Shown here: positions 17,106 through 25,742 of the stretch, piece after piece
Layout: each line of letters begins with the position of its first letter
How positions within the stretch are numbered: the stretch's first letter is position 1
DNA from: Cronobacter muytjensii ATCC 51329
GTDB lineage: Bacteria > Pseudomonadota > Gammaproteobacteria > Enterobacterales > Enterobacteriaceae
DNA: 64,000 bases
Direction: 5' to 3'
Assembly: GCF_001277195.1 (NCBI RefSeq)
Contig: NZ_CP012268.1
Location: 1,488,001 to 1,552,000 of the forward strand
Notes under the pieces: generated by a model
The model's input: only the letters and a program-made list of their open reading frames with translations
Told to the model about the DNA's origin: nothing
Database searches by the model: none
Made by a program: the position numbers and the translations under genes

Positions 17106-18836
17106 TTATTCGTCGTCGTCTTCCGCCACTTTCAGACCGATGCGGCGGATCTGGTTGTTCTCTTTCTCCGCCACTGTCCACGTCATTCCGGCGAAATCCA
17201 CCTGGTCGCCCACCACCGGGGCGGCGCCAATCAGCGCCAGCACCACTTCGCCGATGGTGCGCTCTTTATCGACGGCCGACTGATCGTCAAGCCCGTAGAT
17301 AAACGCCACGTCGGCGAATTTGGCGTCCGCTTCGAGGATAAAATCGCCGAAGAAGCGCTGATCGAGCGCGACCGGCGGCGACTGGCTAAAGAGCTTGCCC
17401 AGCGCCGGCAGGTCGCGTTCGCGGCCAATCACGCACAGGACATCGCCTTCGCGCAGACGCGTGCTGCCGGTCGGGTGCATCAGCTGGTTGTCACGGAACA
17501 GCGCCGCGATGCGCGTCTCTTTCGGCATATGCAGGTCGCGCAGCGCCGCGCCCACGCACCATTTATCGGCGCTCAACTGATAAACAAACTGCTCCCACGG
17601 GTTTTCCGGGTGAATATCAAGCCCCACGCGCGACTGCGGGCGTCCGACTTCCGGCACCACCACTTTGGCCTTTTTCGCGGCCCAGCCAAGCGTCGTGCCC
17701 TGAAAGAGCAGCGACACCAGCACCACGAAAAACGCCACGTCGAAGAACAGACTGGCGCGCTCAAGGCCCGCCATCATCGGGAATACCGCGAGAATAATCG
17801 GCACCGCGCCGCGAAGCCCCACCCAGCTGATAAACACGCGCTCGCGCAGCGTAAACCCGCGAAACGGCAGGAGTCCGGTAAAGATGGAGAGCGGACGGGC
17901 GATAAAAATCATCCACAGCGACAGCAGCAGCGCGGGCACGGCGATAGGCAGCAGGTGAGAGGGCGTCACCAGCAGGCCCAGCACGAGGAACATGCCGATT
18001 TGCGCAAGCCAGGCGAGGCCGTCGAAGGTTTGCTGAATGCCGTAGCGGTTGCGAATCGGCTTATTACCCAGCACAAAGCCGCACAGGTAGACCGCCAGAA
18101 TGCCGCTGCCGTCCAGCGCGGTGGTGACAGAAAAGACCATGATCCCGCCGCTCAGCGCCAGCAGCGGATAGAGCCCGGAAGGCAGCGGAATGCGGTTAAT
18201 CATCTTCAGCAGCAGCCAGCCGCCGCCGAGACCGATGACAATGCCAAGCCCGAATTGCTGGACAATGTGCACCAGGAACAGCCAGCTCAGGGCGGTCTGA
18301 TGCTCCTGAATCATCGCGATAAGCGTGATGGTCAGAAACACCGCCATCGGGTCGTTGCTGCCGGATTCAATCTCAAGCGTGGAACTGACGCGTTCGTTAA
18401 GCCCCTTGCCGCCAAGCAGTGAAAAGACGGCCGCGGCGTCGGTGGAGCCGACAATCGCGCCAATCAGAAGCCCTTCGATAAGGTCGAGGTGAAACAGCCA
18501 CGCGGCGGCCATGCCGGTCAGCCCCGAGGTGATAAGCACCCCGACGGTCGCCAGCGACAGCGCAGGGCCGAGCGCGACCTTAAACGAACTCGCCTGGGTA
18601 CGCATCCCGCCATCAAGCAGGATCACGGCCAGCGCCAGGTTACTGATGAGATACGCTAACGGGTAGTTGTCGAACGGAATGCCGCCTACGCCATCGACGC
18701 CCGCAAGCATGCCGATAGCCAGGAAAATCACCAGAATGGGGATACCAAGACGCGACGAAAATGAACTTAACAGGATACTGCAGGTGACCAGTACCGAACC
18801 CAGAATAAACAGACTAATTATCGTCCCGGCGTCCAA
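17106..18836 (-). CDS. cvrA: CvrA (NhaP2), cell-volume K+/H+ antiporter
   Basis: A 576-residue CPA1-type cation/proton antiporter for growth at low osmolarity and control of cell K+. The first ~390 residues form the 12-13-helix transport domain, with conserved GSTDAAAVFSLLGG and SNDPMAVFLT containing the ion-site aspartates. A TrkA-C domain (about 400-485, LRDLHMPKETRIAALFRDNQL) and a CorC/HlyC-type C-terminal domain (about 490-576) follow. Start MDAGTIISLFILGSVLV agrees with E. coli. In E. coli its neighbour is ldcA; here a 7-kb accessory block intervenes. Confidence 0.96.
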   Translation of the reverse strand: MDAGTIISLFILGSVLVTCSILLSSFSSRLGIPILVIFLAIGMLAGVDGVGGIPFDNYPLAYLISNLALAVILLDGGMRTQASSFKVALGPALSLATVGVLITSGLTGMAAAWLFHLDLIEGLLIGAIVGSTDAAAVFSLLGGKGLNERVSSTLEIESGSNDPMAVFLTITLIAMIQEHQTALSWLFLVHIVQQFGLGIVIGLGGGWLLLKMINRIPLPSGLYPLLALSGGIMVFSVTTALDGSGILAVYLCGFVLGNKPIRNRYGIQQTFDGLAWLAQIGMFLVLGLLVTPSHLLPIAVPALLLSLWMIFIARPLSIFTGLLPFRGFTLRERVFISWVGLRGAVPIILAVFPMMAGLERASLFFDVAFFVVLVSLLFQGTTLGWAAKKAKVVVPEVGRPQSRVGLDIHPENPWEQFVYQLSADKWCVGAALRDLHMPKETRIAALFRDNQLMHPTGSTRLREGDVLCVIGRERDLPALGKLFSQSPPVALDQRFFGDFILEADAKFADVAFIYGLDDQSAVDKERTIGEVVLALIGAAPVVGDQVDFAGMTWTVAEKENNQIRRIGLKVAEDDDE

Positions 18837-19095
18837 CGTGCGCGCTCTCCTCTGCTGATGTGTTTTTTAAAAACTTAACATATTAATTATGAACCAATCG
18901 GTTTAATTAGCATGGTGAATATACTTTTCCTGCGGTTTCAGGCGAATCTGCACGTCAGGGGAGCCGATGAGCAGGCTTGCCCGCCGTCCTGTTACGTTTT
19001 TTCCGCACCAAACGCGCGGTTTCATCGACGGCTCGGGATTGAGCATATTCTTAAGGCATCCGGGTAAATCTGATCCGCTCTGCGGCTTACCGGCG

Positions 19096-20001
19096 TCAGT
19101 CAAAATACGGGCGTAACACCTCTTCAATCCAGGCCATAAAGGCCCTGACGCGCCGCGACAAATTGCGTCGGTGCGCGATGACGAAAGACGCATCCAGCGG
19201 GGCGGGGCGTAGATCCGGGAGGATTTCAATAAGCGCACCGCGCGCAACCCAAGGCGCGAGGGTGGAATAACCGCCCTGAATCAGCCCTAAACCCGCCAGC
19301 CCCGCCTTATGATACGCCTGCACGCTATTGACCCTGATGGCTCCCGGTAACATCAGCGACTGGTAACCCTCTTTTGTCGGATACTCCCATCCATCAGGCC
19401 TGGCGCTAAAACTGCGCATGTAATGCACCATCCTGTGCCCTTGCCGGATCAGGTCATCAAGGGTCTGCGGCACGCCATAGCGCGCCAGGTAATCCGGACT
19501 GGCGGCATTGATCATCCGTAATTTGCCAAGCGGCCGGGCCACCAGCGTTTCATCAACGATGGGCCCCAGGCGGATCACGCCGTCGAACCCTTCCTGAATA
19601 AGATCAACCCGACGGTCGGTACTGGAAATCTCCAGTTCAAGTTCAGGATGGGCTTCAAGCAGTGAGGGCAGGGCGGGAATGACCACGTTCTCTGCCAGCA
19701 CCGCCGGCATATCGACCCGTAAACGCCCCCGTAGCGGCGTCGTGCTGAGAGCGAACATGGAGGTCAGTTCTTCGACTTCTGAGAGCAAATCGCGTGCGCG
19801 GGTATAAAACGCGCGGCCTTCTTCGGTGAGTTGAACGGTTCGCGTCGTGCGGTTCAAAAGCGTGGCGCCGAGCGCCTGTTCAAGCTCGCGGACGACCACA
19901 GAGGCGCGCCCTTTCTGGATCCCTAAGCTTTCAGCCGCCTGCGTAAAACTCTTCATCTCCGCCACGCGCGCAAAGATCATCAGCGGTTCAAGGTTTCTCA
20001 T
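19096..20001 (-). CDS. LysR-family transcriptional regulator
   Basis: 301 residues. N-terminal winged HTH (residues 1-60, MRNLEPLMIFARVAEMKSFTQAAESLGIQKGRASVVVRELEQALGATLLNRTTR) and a C-terminal periplasmic-binding-protein-like effector domain, the standard LysR plan. It is divergent from an aldo/keto reductase gene with 179 bp between, the classic arrangement for a LysR regulator and its target. Similar proteins (YafC/DsdC-like CrgA subgroup) often control oxidoreductases. The inducer is unknown. The 259-bp gap to cvrA (18837-19095) shows no gene that I trust. Confidence 0.92.
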   Translation of the reverse strand: MRNLEPLMIFARVAEMKSFTQAAESLGIQKGRASVVVRELEQALGATLLNRTTRTVQLTEEGRAFYTRARDLLSEVEELTSMFALSTTPLRGRLRVDMPAVLAENVVIPALPSLLEAHPELELEISSTDRRVDLIQEGFDGVIRLGPIVDETLVARPLGKLRMINAASPDYLARYGVPQTLDDLIRQGHRMVHYMRSFSARPDGWEYPTKEGYQSLMLPGAIRVNSVQAYHKAGLAGLGLIQGGYSTLAPWVARGALIEILPDLRPAPLDASFVIAHRRNLSRRVRAFMAWIEEVLRPYFD

Positions 20002-20180
20002 TGTTCATCTCACGAGTAACAGTACGTTCTTTTTACGATTATTTATACCCATATTAATACTTAATAGACTGCTTTCACACCGCGTACCCCGCATAACGTC
20101 GGCCAGAGACAGGCCGGCGAGCATCACGCTTAAACGATGAGCGTGCAACACCGGGCAGCCGATGCTCAAAGGAGAATACC

Positions 20181-21239
20181 GTGAAATATAAACAACTGGG
20201 ACGGACAGGCATGTTCGTGTCGGAACTGTGCCTCGGCACGATGACGCTTGGTGGTAACGCCGACGCGGGTATGTGGGCTTCTGTCGGCGCGGTCGCGCAG
20301 GACGAGGCCAACCAGCTTATCGCGCAGGCGCTGGCAGGCGGAATTAACATTATCGACACCGCCGATATTTACTCCTTCGGTCAGTCAGAAAGGATAACGG
20401 GGGTAGCGCTTAAAGAACTTGGCGTGGCGCGCAGCGACATCATTCTGGCGACCAAAACGGGGGGAGTGATGGGTAAAGGGCCTAACGATCGGGGCGCATC
20501 GCGCGGGCACATTATGGATTCCGTACAGCGGAGCCTGGAGCGGTTGCAGGTCGACCATATCGATTTATACCAGATCCACGCCAGCGACAGCGTTACGCCG
20601 GTCGAGGAAACGCTGCGTGCGCTTGACGATCTCACCCGCCAGGGGCTGGTGCGTTATGTGGGTGTCTCCAACTGGGCCGCTGGCAGGCTCGGTAAGGCGC
20701 TGGGCCTGAGTGAGGCGCTGCACGCGACGCGATTTGAGACATTGCAGGCCTATTATTCCATTGCCAGCCGCGACATCGAGCGCGAACTGGTGCCGCTGGT
20801 TAACGAAGAAAAACTGGGGCTGATGGTCTGGTCGCCGCTCGCCGGGGGCTTACTGTCCGGGAAATTCGGCCCCGGTGCGTCTGCGGATCGCAATGCGCGC
20901 CGCAGCACATTCGATTTCCCGCCTGTCGACCGTGACCACGCCTGGCGATGCGTGGCCGAAATGCGGGCTATCGCAGACGCGCGTTCGGTATCGGTCAGCC
21001 AGATTGCCATCGCCTGGCTTCTTGCCCGTCCGGCGGTCACCAGTGTGATTATCGGAGTAAAACGCTCTGAACAGCTCACCGATAATCTCGCGGCGGCCGC
21101 CATTACGCTCACTACCGATGAACTGGCGCGTCTGGATGCGGTAAGCGCGATGCCGCCGCATTACCCGGCATGGATGATTGAGCGTCAGGATGCCGCGCGC
21201 TATCCGGCACCTGCCGGCGCTCAGGCAGCGAACAGCTAA
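20181..21239 (+). CDS. Aldo/keto reductase
   Basis: A 352-residue NADPH-dependent oxidoreductase of the AKR superfamily (TIM barrel), close to the YajO/Tas/general stress GSP69 group. The catalytic tetrad is visible: Asp and Tyr in IIDTADIYSFGQSE (about residues 56-69), Lys in ILATKTGG (about 90-97), His in LYQIHASD (about 132-139). C-terminal cofactor segment SVIIGVKRSEQLTDNL is present. AAAGGAG precedes the ATG. Probably regulated by the divergent LysR; DUF1330 gene 68 bp downstream may be cotranscribed. Physiological substrate unknown. Confidence 0.93.
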   Translation: MKYKQLGRTGMFVSELCLGTMTLGGNADAGMWASVGAVAQDEANQLIAQALAGGINIIDTADIYSFGQSERITGVALKELGVARSDIILATKTGGVMGKGPNDRGASRGHIMDSVQRSLERLQVDHIDLYQIHASDSVTPVEETLRALDDLTRQGLVRYVGVSNWAAGRLGKALGLSEALHATRFETLQAYYSIASRDIERELVPLVNEEKLGLMVWSPLAGGLLSGKFGPGASADRNARRSTFDFPPVDRDHAWRCVAEMRAIADARSVSVSQIAIAWLLARPAVTSVIIGVKRSEQLTDNLAAAAITLTTDELARLDAVSAMPPHYPAWMIERQDAARYPAPAGAQAANS

Positions 21240-21307
21240 ACCCCTTTTGCGTGCGCTCCGGCTCCCGCCTTCGCGCGTCAACCCCACTGTTAATGAAGGA
21301 AAACACC

Positions 21308-21601
21308 ATGAATAAAGGTTATCTGGTGGCTCACGTCACCATCACCGATCCGGCTGCCTACGCGAAATATGCCGAGGCCGCCGCCAGCGCCATGCAGGAA
21401 TTCAGCCCTCATATTGTTGCCTGGTCAGGGCAGTATGAGAACCTTGAAGGCGAATCTCATCAAAAGCATGTGATTTTTGAGTTCGCGTCCTTTGATGAGG
21501 CAAAACGTTTTTATGAGAGCCCGGCGTATCAGGCGGCCAGAGCGTTACGCTCCGGCGCGGCGACCGGCACGTTTGTTCTGGTTGAAGGAACGCGTATCTG
21601 A
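21308..21601 (+). CDS. DUF1330-domain protein
   Basis: A 97-residue ferredoxin-like alpha/beta-barrel domain protein (DUF1330). Conserved features include the N-terminal GYLVAHVTITDPAAYAKYAE and FEFASFDEAKRFYESPAYQAARALR, where FYxSPEYQ is the family signature. Start chosen at ATG 21308, with GAAGGA eight bases upstream, over an upstream in-frame ATG at 21251. Members are often encoded with oxidoreductases but have no settled role. It is probably the second gene of the aldo/keto reductase unit. Confidence 0.9.
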   Translation: MNKGYLVAHVTITDPAAYAKYAEAAASAMQEFSPHIVAWSGQYENLEGESHQKHVIFEFASFDEAKRFYESPAYQAARALRSGAATGTFVLVEGTRI

Positions 21602-21617
21602 TCGGTTAAAAAGGGTT

Positions 21618-21642
21618 TGTCCGCTTCGTCCAGAAGCGGACA
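21618..21642. repeat. Perfect inverted repeat, 10-bp arms
   Basis: TGTCCGCTTC (21618-21627), loop GTCCA, GAAGCGGACA (21633-21642), 16 bp after the DUF1330 stop. It could end the aldo/keto reductase transcript although only a weak T stretch follows. The same words (CAGAAGCGG, CGCTCAAAGC) recur near 24558-24607 and 25772-25827. Confidence 0.7.
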
Positions 21643-21739
21643 TTATTTATTGCCCTGCTAACGTTGGGTAAGGTAAACACCTGCTGAGGAATCCGGACGG
21701 TGAAAACCTGAGTCTGAAAATCAAAGGCATTGTCATGGA

Positions 21740-22321
21740 TCAGGAATATGTCGCTATCAAGTGATCCCTGAAACGTCGGATTTCATTTTCCACATCCGGC
21801 GATTTGACTACATCATTGGTGATGAAGGTAGGCAGCGCTGTCATGCCCAGGAACTGATTGGCCTTATGAAAATGCAGGTATAACCCGTCCACACCAAAGC
21901 CCTCAAAGAACTGCTCAGGATCGTTAAAAGCTTCCAGAGGGGCATTCCATGTCAGGGACAACATGTATTTTTTATTGTGAAGAAGACCACCCGAACCGTA
22001 TTTTTTTGATCCATCAGTGCGCGTACGACCATCGCTTTCATACAGAGAGCCATGCCCCTGGGTGAATACTTCATCGACCCATTTCTTCACCGTCCAGGGT
22101 TCGCCCATCCACCATCCCGGCATCTGATAAATCAAAACATCGCTGTTATGAATTTTGCTGATCTCGTTCTGCGGATCAAAATCGCTGTCAGCCTTAGTCA
22201 CGGACACATGGTGCCCTAGCTGGCTCAACACCTCACGCGCAGTGTTGACATAGAGTTCGTTTAACTCGCCTTTGGCGAAATTAAAACTTTTGGCGCCATT
22301 AATAATCAGAATATTGCTCAT
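21740..22321 (-). CDS. MdaB-like NAD(P)H:quinone oxidoreductase
   Basis: 193 residues, the length of E. coli MdaB, a flavodoxin-fold FAD enzyme that reduces quinones by two electrons. The start MSNILIINGAKSF, the YQMPGWWMGEPWTVKKW motif (about residues 67-83), GHGSLYESDGRTR and SLTWNAPLEAF are MdaB landmarks. Sequence divergence from E. coli MdaB and the accessory location suggest a paralogue rather than the core mdaB (which in E. coli sits with ygiN). An in-frame ATG six codons earlier is less likely. Same strand as, and upstream of nothing but, the 138-bp gap to the mdaB end from the DUF1330 gene; the MFS exporter lies on the same strand 71 bp upstream. Confidence 0.9.
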   Translation of the reverse strand: MSNILIINGAKSFNFAKGELNELYVNTAREVLSQLGHHVSVTKADSDFDPQNEISKIHNSDVLIYQMPGWWMGEPWTVKKWVDEVFTQGHGSLYESDGRTRTDGSKKYGSGGLLHNKKYMLSLTWNAPLEAFNDPEQFFEGFGVDGLYLHFHKANQFLGMTALPTFITNDVVKSPDVENEIRRFRDHLIATYS

Positions 22322-22392
22322 AAAACACTGCCTTTTCAAACAATTAAAGTTTTTCTTAACAAGTTTTCCACCGGTTTAGCGAGCGATAAGAA

Positions 22393-23583
22393 TCAGCCTG
22401 TCGAGGCGGCGGGTTCCAGATAGACGTTTCGTCCGGCTGCCAGACCGGTACAGGCGCTGGCCACAGTAATGGCTGCGGTCATCAGCAGCGGTACCGTCCA
22501 GCCGCCGGACCAGTCGTGGACTTTACCCAGCAGCAAGGGACCCATTGCAGCCATCAGATAGCCTACGCACTGGGCCATGCCTGATAGTGCTGCAGCATCG
22601 CCAGCATTTTTCGTGCGTAGACCGATGAACGTCAGCCCCAACATCATGCTGGCGCCGCAACCGAATCCCAGAATCGCAGCCCACAGCATTGACAGGCCTG
22701 GTGTATACAACATTCCGATAAGGGATATTCCGGACAGCAAACTGACAACAACGGCTGCCATTTTCTGGTCCTTCAGACGACGCAGCGTGGCCGCCAGTAT
22801 TAGCCCAGGAATAGCGGTGGTGAATTGCAGCATCCCGTGGATGGCTCCCGCTTTTTCAGGCGAAATACCATTATCGGTAAGGATCGCTGGCAGCCAGCCC
22901 ACCGCTACATAGAAGGGCATTGCGTTTAATCCCATGAACAGAGTGACCTGCCACGCCAGAGGAGATGTCCATACGGAGACGCTCCTGGTCTGATGCGGAC
23001 CTGAGAGTTTGTGCTTATGGTGATTGCTCAGTTGCGGGAACCATAAAACCAGAGCAACTACAGGCGCTATCACTAACAGAGAAAGGGCAACGTTCCACCC
23101 CCATAGCTGTGCCAGAGGAATGATGATGGCTGAACCCACGGCACCCGCCGCTCCCATGGTGATAGAGTACGCGCCGGTCATTGATGCGACGTTTCCAGCA
23201 AAGTTACGCTTGATAAGCCCTGGCAGCAGGACATTCCCCAGCGCGATACCGATCCCTATAAGCATCGTTCCGACGTAAAGCGCCCAGACGCTACCTGCTG
23301 AACGCAGCAGAATACCCGCTGAAATAACCATCAGCGCGCCGAAAAGGGTGCGCTCAAGACCACATTTCCTGGCAATGGTCGCGCTGACTGGCGAAAACAG
23401 CGCAAAGGCAAATAACGGCAATGCGTTAAGCCATCCAACAGACGTGATACTCAGCTGAAAGTGCTCCTGGATGAGCTGCAAAACGGGCGCTGTCGCCGTA
23501 AAGGGAACACGCAGGTTAATAGCGATAAAAAGAATTCCGGTCACAAGGGCAACAGAGGGCCACTTGTTCGTTGTGTCTGACAT
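22393..23583 (-). CDS. nimT: NimT/CynX-family MFS transporter
   Basis: 396 residues with about 12 transmembrane helices, of the CynX/NimT (YeaN) branch of the major facilitator superfamily. E. coli NimT exports 2-nitroimidazole. Conserved stretches: IAINLRVPFTATAPVL near the N-terminus, GIALGNVLLPGLIKRNF and YSITMGAAGAVGSA in the first half, and LTFIGLRTKNAGDAAALSGMAQCVGYL in the second. A divergent AraC-type regulator starts 88 bp away, the nimR/nimT arrangement. The assignment to NimT rather than another CynX-like exporter is by similarity and context. Confidence 0.8.
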   Translation of the reverse strand: MSDTTNKWPSVALVTGILFIAINLRVPFTATAPVLQLIQEHFQLSITSVGWLNALPLFAFALFSPVSATIARKCGLERTLFGALMVISAGILLRSAGSVWALYVGTMLIGIGIALGNVLLPGLIKRNFAGNVASMTGAYSITMGAAGAVGSAIIIPLAQLWGWNVALSLLVIAPVVALVLWFPQLSNHHKHKLSGPHQTRSVSVWTSPLAWQVTLFMGLNAMPFYVAVGWLPAILTDNGISPEKAGAIHGMLQFTTAIPGLILAATLRRLKDQKMAAVVVSLLSGISLIGMLYTPGLSMLWAAILGFGCGASMMLGLTFIGLRTKNAGDAAALSGMAQCVGYLMAAMGPLLLGKVHDWSGGWTVPLLMTAAITVASACTGLAAGRNVYLEPAASTG

Positions 23584-23671
23584 ATCTCTTACGTTCTCTA
23601 AAAAAAGAGAGAGACTTTAAGAAACATGTCGGTTACAAGATATAGCTAATCAGACAACATATTGCTAAATT

Positions 23672-24466
23672 ATGCCAGCTCATAAAAAAGTGGTTTCCTC
23701 GCCTGACGAATTTGACGCCGATACCTTTTCTCAGTCTGCGATTGCTCTGCACGCGGCACCGGCGCAAGAATATTCCGGTATCACTCCGCACGCTCACCGG
23801 AAAGGTCAGCTTATCCTGTCCTTACACGGCGCCGTGAGCTGTGAAGTTAAGGATGCCCTGTGGCTTGTCCCACCACGTCATGCTGTCTGGATCCCGGGTA
23901 ATACGCCTCACCGTTGCCGCGTAACGCAAAACGCCCGTACCTGTTTTCTGTTTATTGAGCCCGGCGCCGCAGTGATGCCTGAAACATGCTGTACAGTCGC
24001 CATTACGCCTCTTGTCCGCGAACTCATTCTTTATCTGGCTGAGCAGGACCCCTCGTATTCGCCTGACGGTAAAACGTCCAGACTGGCTACCGTACTCCTG
24101 GAACAAATTCCCGGCGTACCTGTTGAAGCACTCCACTTACCTGTATCCGACCATCCTAAAATCAGCCATATGGCCGAGGCGCTTTTTGCCGATCCGGGAG
24201 ACAGAACGACGTTGCAGCAGTGGGCTGTGCGTCTTGCAACCAGTGAACGCTCGCTGGCGAGAGTGGTGCAAAGCGCGACGGGAATGAGCTTCGGACGCTG
24301 GCGCCAGCAGCTTCATTTGATGATTGCCCTGAATCATCTTGCTGAGGGGATGTCAGTGCAGAACGTGGCCGGCACGCTGGGATATGACTCGGTGAGCGCC
24401 TTCATCACCATGTTCAGGAAGGCGCTGGGTAAATCGCCGACGCACTATTTTGCTTCGTTGAACTGA
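23672..24466 (+). CDS. nimR: NimR-like AraC-family regulator
   Basis: 264 residues. N-terminal cupin sensor domain (HAHRKGQLILSLHGAVSCEV, about 36-60; PPRHAVWIPGNTPHRC, about 67-82) and C-terminal AraC HTH pair (about 165-264, ending GYDSVSAFITMFRKALGKSPTHYF). This layout matches E. coli NimR (YeaM), which represses nimT until 2-nitroimidazole is present. It is divergent from the exporter gene. Its ribosome-binding site is weak. Other AraC regulators with an N-terminal cupin remain possible. Confidence 0.8.
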   Translation: MPAHKKVVSSPDEFDADTFSQSAIALHAAPAQEYSGITPHAHRKGQLILSLHGAVSCEVKDALWLVPPRHAVWIPGNTPHRCRVTQNARTCFLFIEPGAAVMPETCCTVAITPLVRELILYLAEQDPSYSPDGKTSRLATVLLEQIPGVPVEALHLPVSDHPKISHMAEALFADPGDRTTLQQWAVRLATSERSLARVVQSATGMSFGRWRQQLHLMIALNHLAEGMSVQNVAGTLGYDSVSAFITMFRKALGKSPTHYFASLN

Positions 24467-24649
24467 GGCAGTTCAGGTAAACATAGCCTTGAAGACGTTG
24501 AAGGGACAGAAACCCCCTTAAGTTAATGATGACAGTGATTACAGACGTTCACGCTTCGCTCAAAGCCGACCTTACGCCCGGGCCCGTGCGCTTTGTGCCA
24601 GAAGCGGCATTACGCTCGTTGTCAAAAACTCATAACCAATCGCATTTTA

Positions 24650-24692
24650 CAGACTTGCCAGTCTGATAAATATAAGTAGACTTGCCAGTCTG
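24650..24692 (+). promoter_or_regulatory. Twin palindromic operators before doxX-tetR
   Basis: CAGACTTGCCAGTCTG at 24650-24665 and TAGACTTGCCAGTCTG at 24677-24692. Each is an AGACT/AGTCT dyad around TGCC, and their centres are 27 bp apart. They lie 25-68 bp before the DoxX start, overlapping the likely promoter. The pair is the probable binding site of the TetR protein encoded by the second gene (25110). Confidence 0.75.
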
Positions 24693-24717
24693 CTTAATCA
24701 TTTATGTGGTCATTCTC

Positions 24718-25113
24718 ATGTTCAACCAAAAATCTTCTTCGGTGACACTGTATTTCTCACGCATTTTGCTGACCTTTTTTTTCTGGATGGCGGGCATCTT
24801 CGGCCTGTTCAACTTCGACATTATTGTTCAGGAAATGGTGGCTGTGGGCCTGCCACTGCCTACCCTGTTCGCTGCCGGAACCATCCTGTGCCAGCTTGGG
24901 GGCTCCGCTCTGGTGATTTCTGACCGAGCCGGGTATGGCTGGGTTGGATCGATAATGCTGATTGTGTTTACATTGCTCACTATTCCGGTGGGCCATCCCT
25001 TCTGGACATTCAGTGAACCTGCACGCACGCAGGAATTCCATATCGCTCTTGAGCACATTAGCGTAGTCGGGGGGCTGATGATGAGCATGCTGCTTTCGGG
25101 TCGTAAAAGATGA
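24718..25113 (+). CDS. DoxX-family membrane protein
   Basis: 131 residues with four predicted transmembrane segments, of the DoxX/YphA type. The N-terminal YFSRILLTFFFWMAGIFGLFNF and central PLPTLFAAGTILCQLGGSALVIS are characteristic, and so is GHPFWTF. DoxX-like proteins are linked to thiol and oxidative stress or quinone chemistry, without an agreed mechanism. ATG 24718 is preferred; the frame is open from 24682, inside the second operator. The stop overlaps the next gene's start (ATGA), so it is cotranscribed with and probably controlled by the TetR regulator. Confidence 0.88.
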   Translation: MFNQKSSSVTLYFSRILLTFFFWMAGIFGLFNFDIIVQEMVAVGLPLPTLFAAGTILCQLGGSALVISDRAGYGWVGSIMLIVFTLLTIPVGHPFWTFSEPARTQEFHIALEHISVVGGLMMSMLLSGRKR

Positions 25114-25742
25114 ACGAAAATAAAAGACAGAAAGGCCGGCCTAAAGATCCCCTGAAACAACAGGCCATACTGCAGGCGGCTCGAAAATTGTTTCTGGAAA
25201 AGGGACTTAGCGTTACAACTGAAGAAATAGCGCGTATTGCAGGAGTGGCGAAAGCCACGCTTTACGTGAACTTCGCTGATAAGGAAACGCTGATTGAAGC
25301 TGTGCTGCGTAACGAATCCGATCTGACCATCAGTGACAGTGAGTTTTCGCAACGCCACGATTTGCCCCTGCAGGAAGTTTTAACCGCTTTTGGTAGAAGG
25401 TTTGTACGTTTCATAAACCAGAAAGAACTGACCGGCTGGGACAGGCTTATTGCGTCTGCTGCTATCCGTCACCCGGATCTGCCCGGGCGCTTCTATGCAG
25501 CCGGGCCGGGCCGGGCGCAGCAGATGCTGGAAACGATTGTTACTGAAGCTACAGAAGCAGGGCTTCTCAGGGCGTGTAATGCCCATGAAGCAGCTGACCA
25601 TCTGGCCGGTTTATGGCTGGGTATGACGAGCCTTGAGATAAAACTCGGCGCAAGAAAAGCGTTGACTGAGAGTGAAATCCAACGCCGGGTTTCGCATGCT
25701 CTTGATGTATTTATGAGAGCTTACTCTCCTGAGCAGCGATGA
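25110..25742 (+). CDS. TetR-family transcriptional regulator
   Basis: 210 residues. The N-terminal HTH is clear: KQQAILQAARKLFLEKGLSVTTEEIARIAGVAKATLYVNFADKETLIEAVL (about 11-61). The C-terminal ligand domain resembles the AefR-like C-terminal type (TetR_C_7) with DVFMRAY at the end. It overlaps doxX by four bases (ATGA). The two palindromes upstream of doxX make autoregulation likely. Inducer unknown. Confidence 0.92.
   Translation: MNENKRQKGRPKDPLKQQAILQAARKLFLEKGLSVTTEEIARIAGVAKATLYVNFADKETLIEAVLRNESDLTISDSEFSQRHDLPLQEVLTAFGRRFVRFINQKELTGWDRLIASAAIRHPDLPGRFYAAGPGRAQQMLETIVTEATEAGLLRACNAHEAADHLAGLWLGMTSLEIKLGARKALTESEIQRRVSHALDVFMRAYSPEQR

Noticed and set aside
17079..18422. 447-codon plus-strand frame across cvrA
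   Set aside because: Antisense to a clear antiporter gene; composition dominated by His, Arg and Gln, no ribosome-binding site.
18903..19247. Minus-strand frame overlapping the LysR gene end and the gap to cvrA
   Set aside because: Overlaps the LysR C-terminus in another frame. The portion within the gap (about 47 codons from an internal ATG) lacks a ribosome-binding site.
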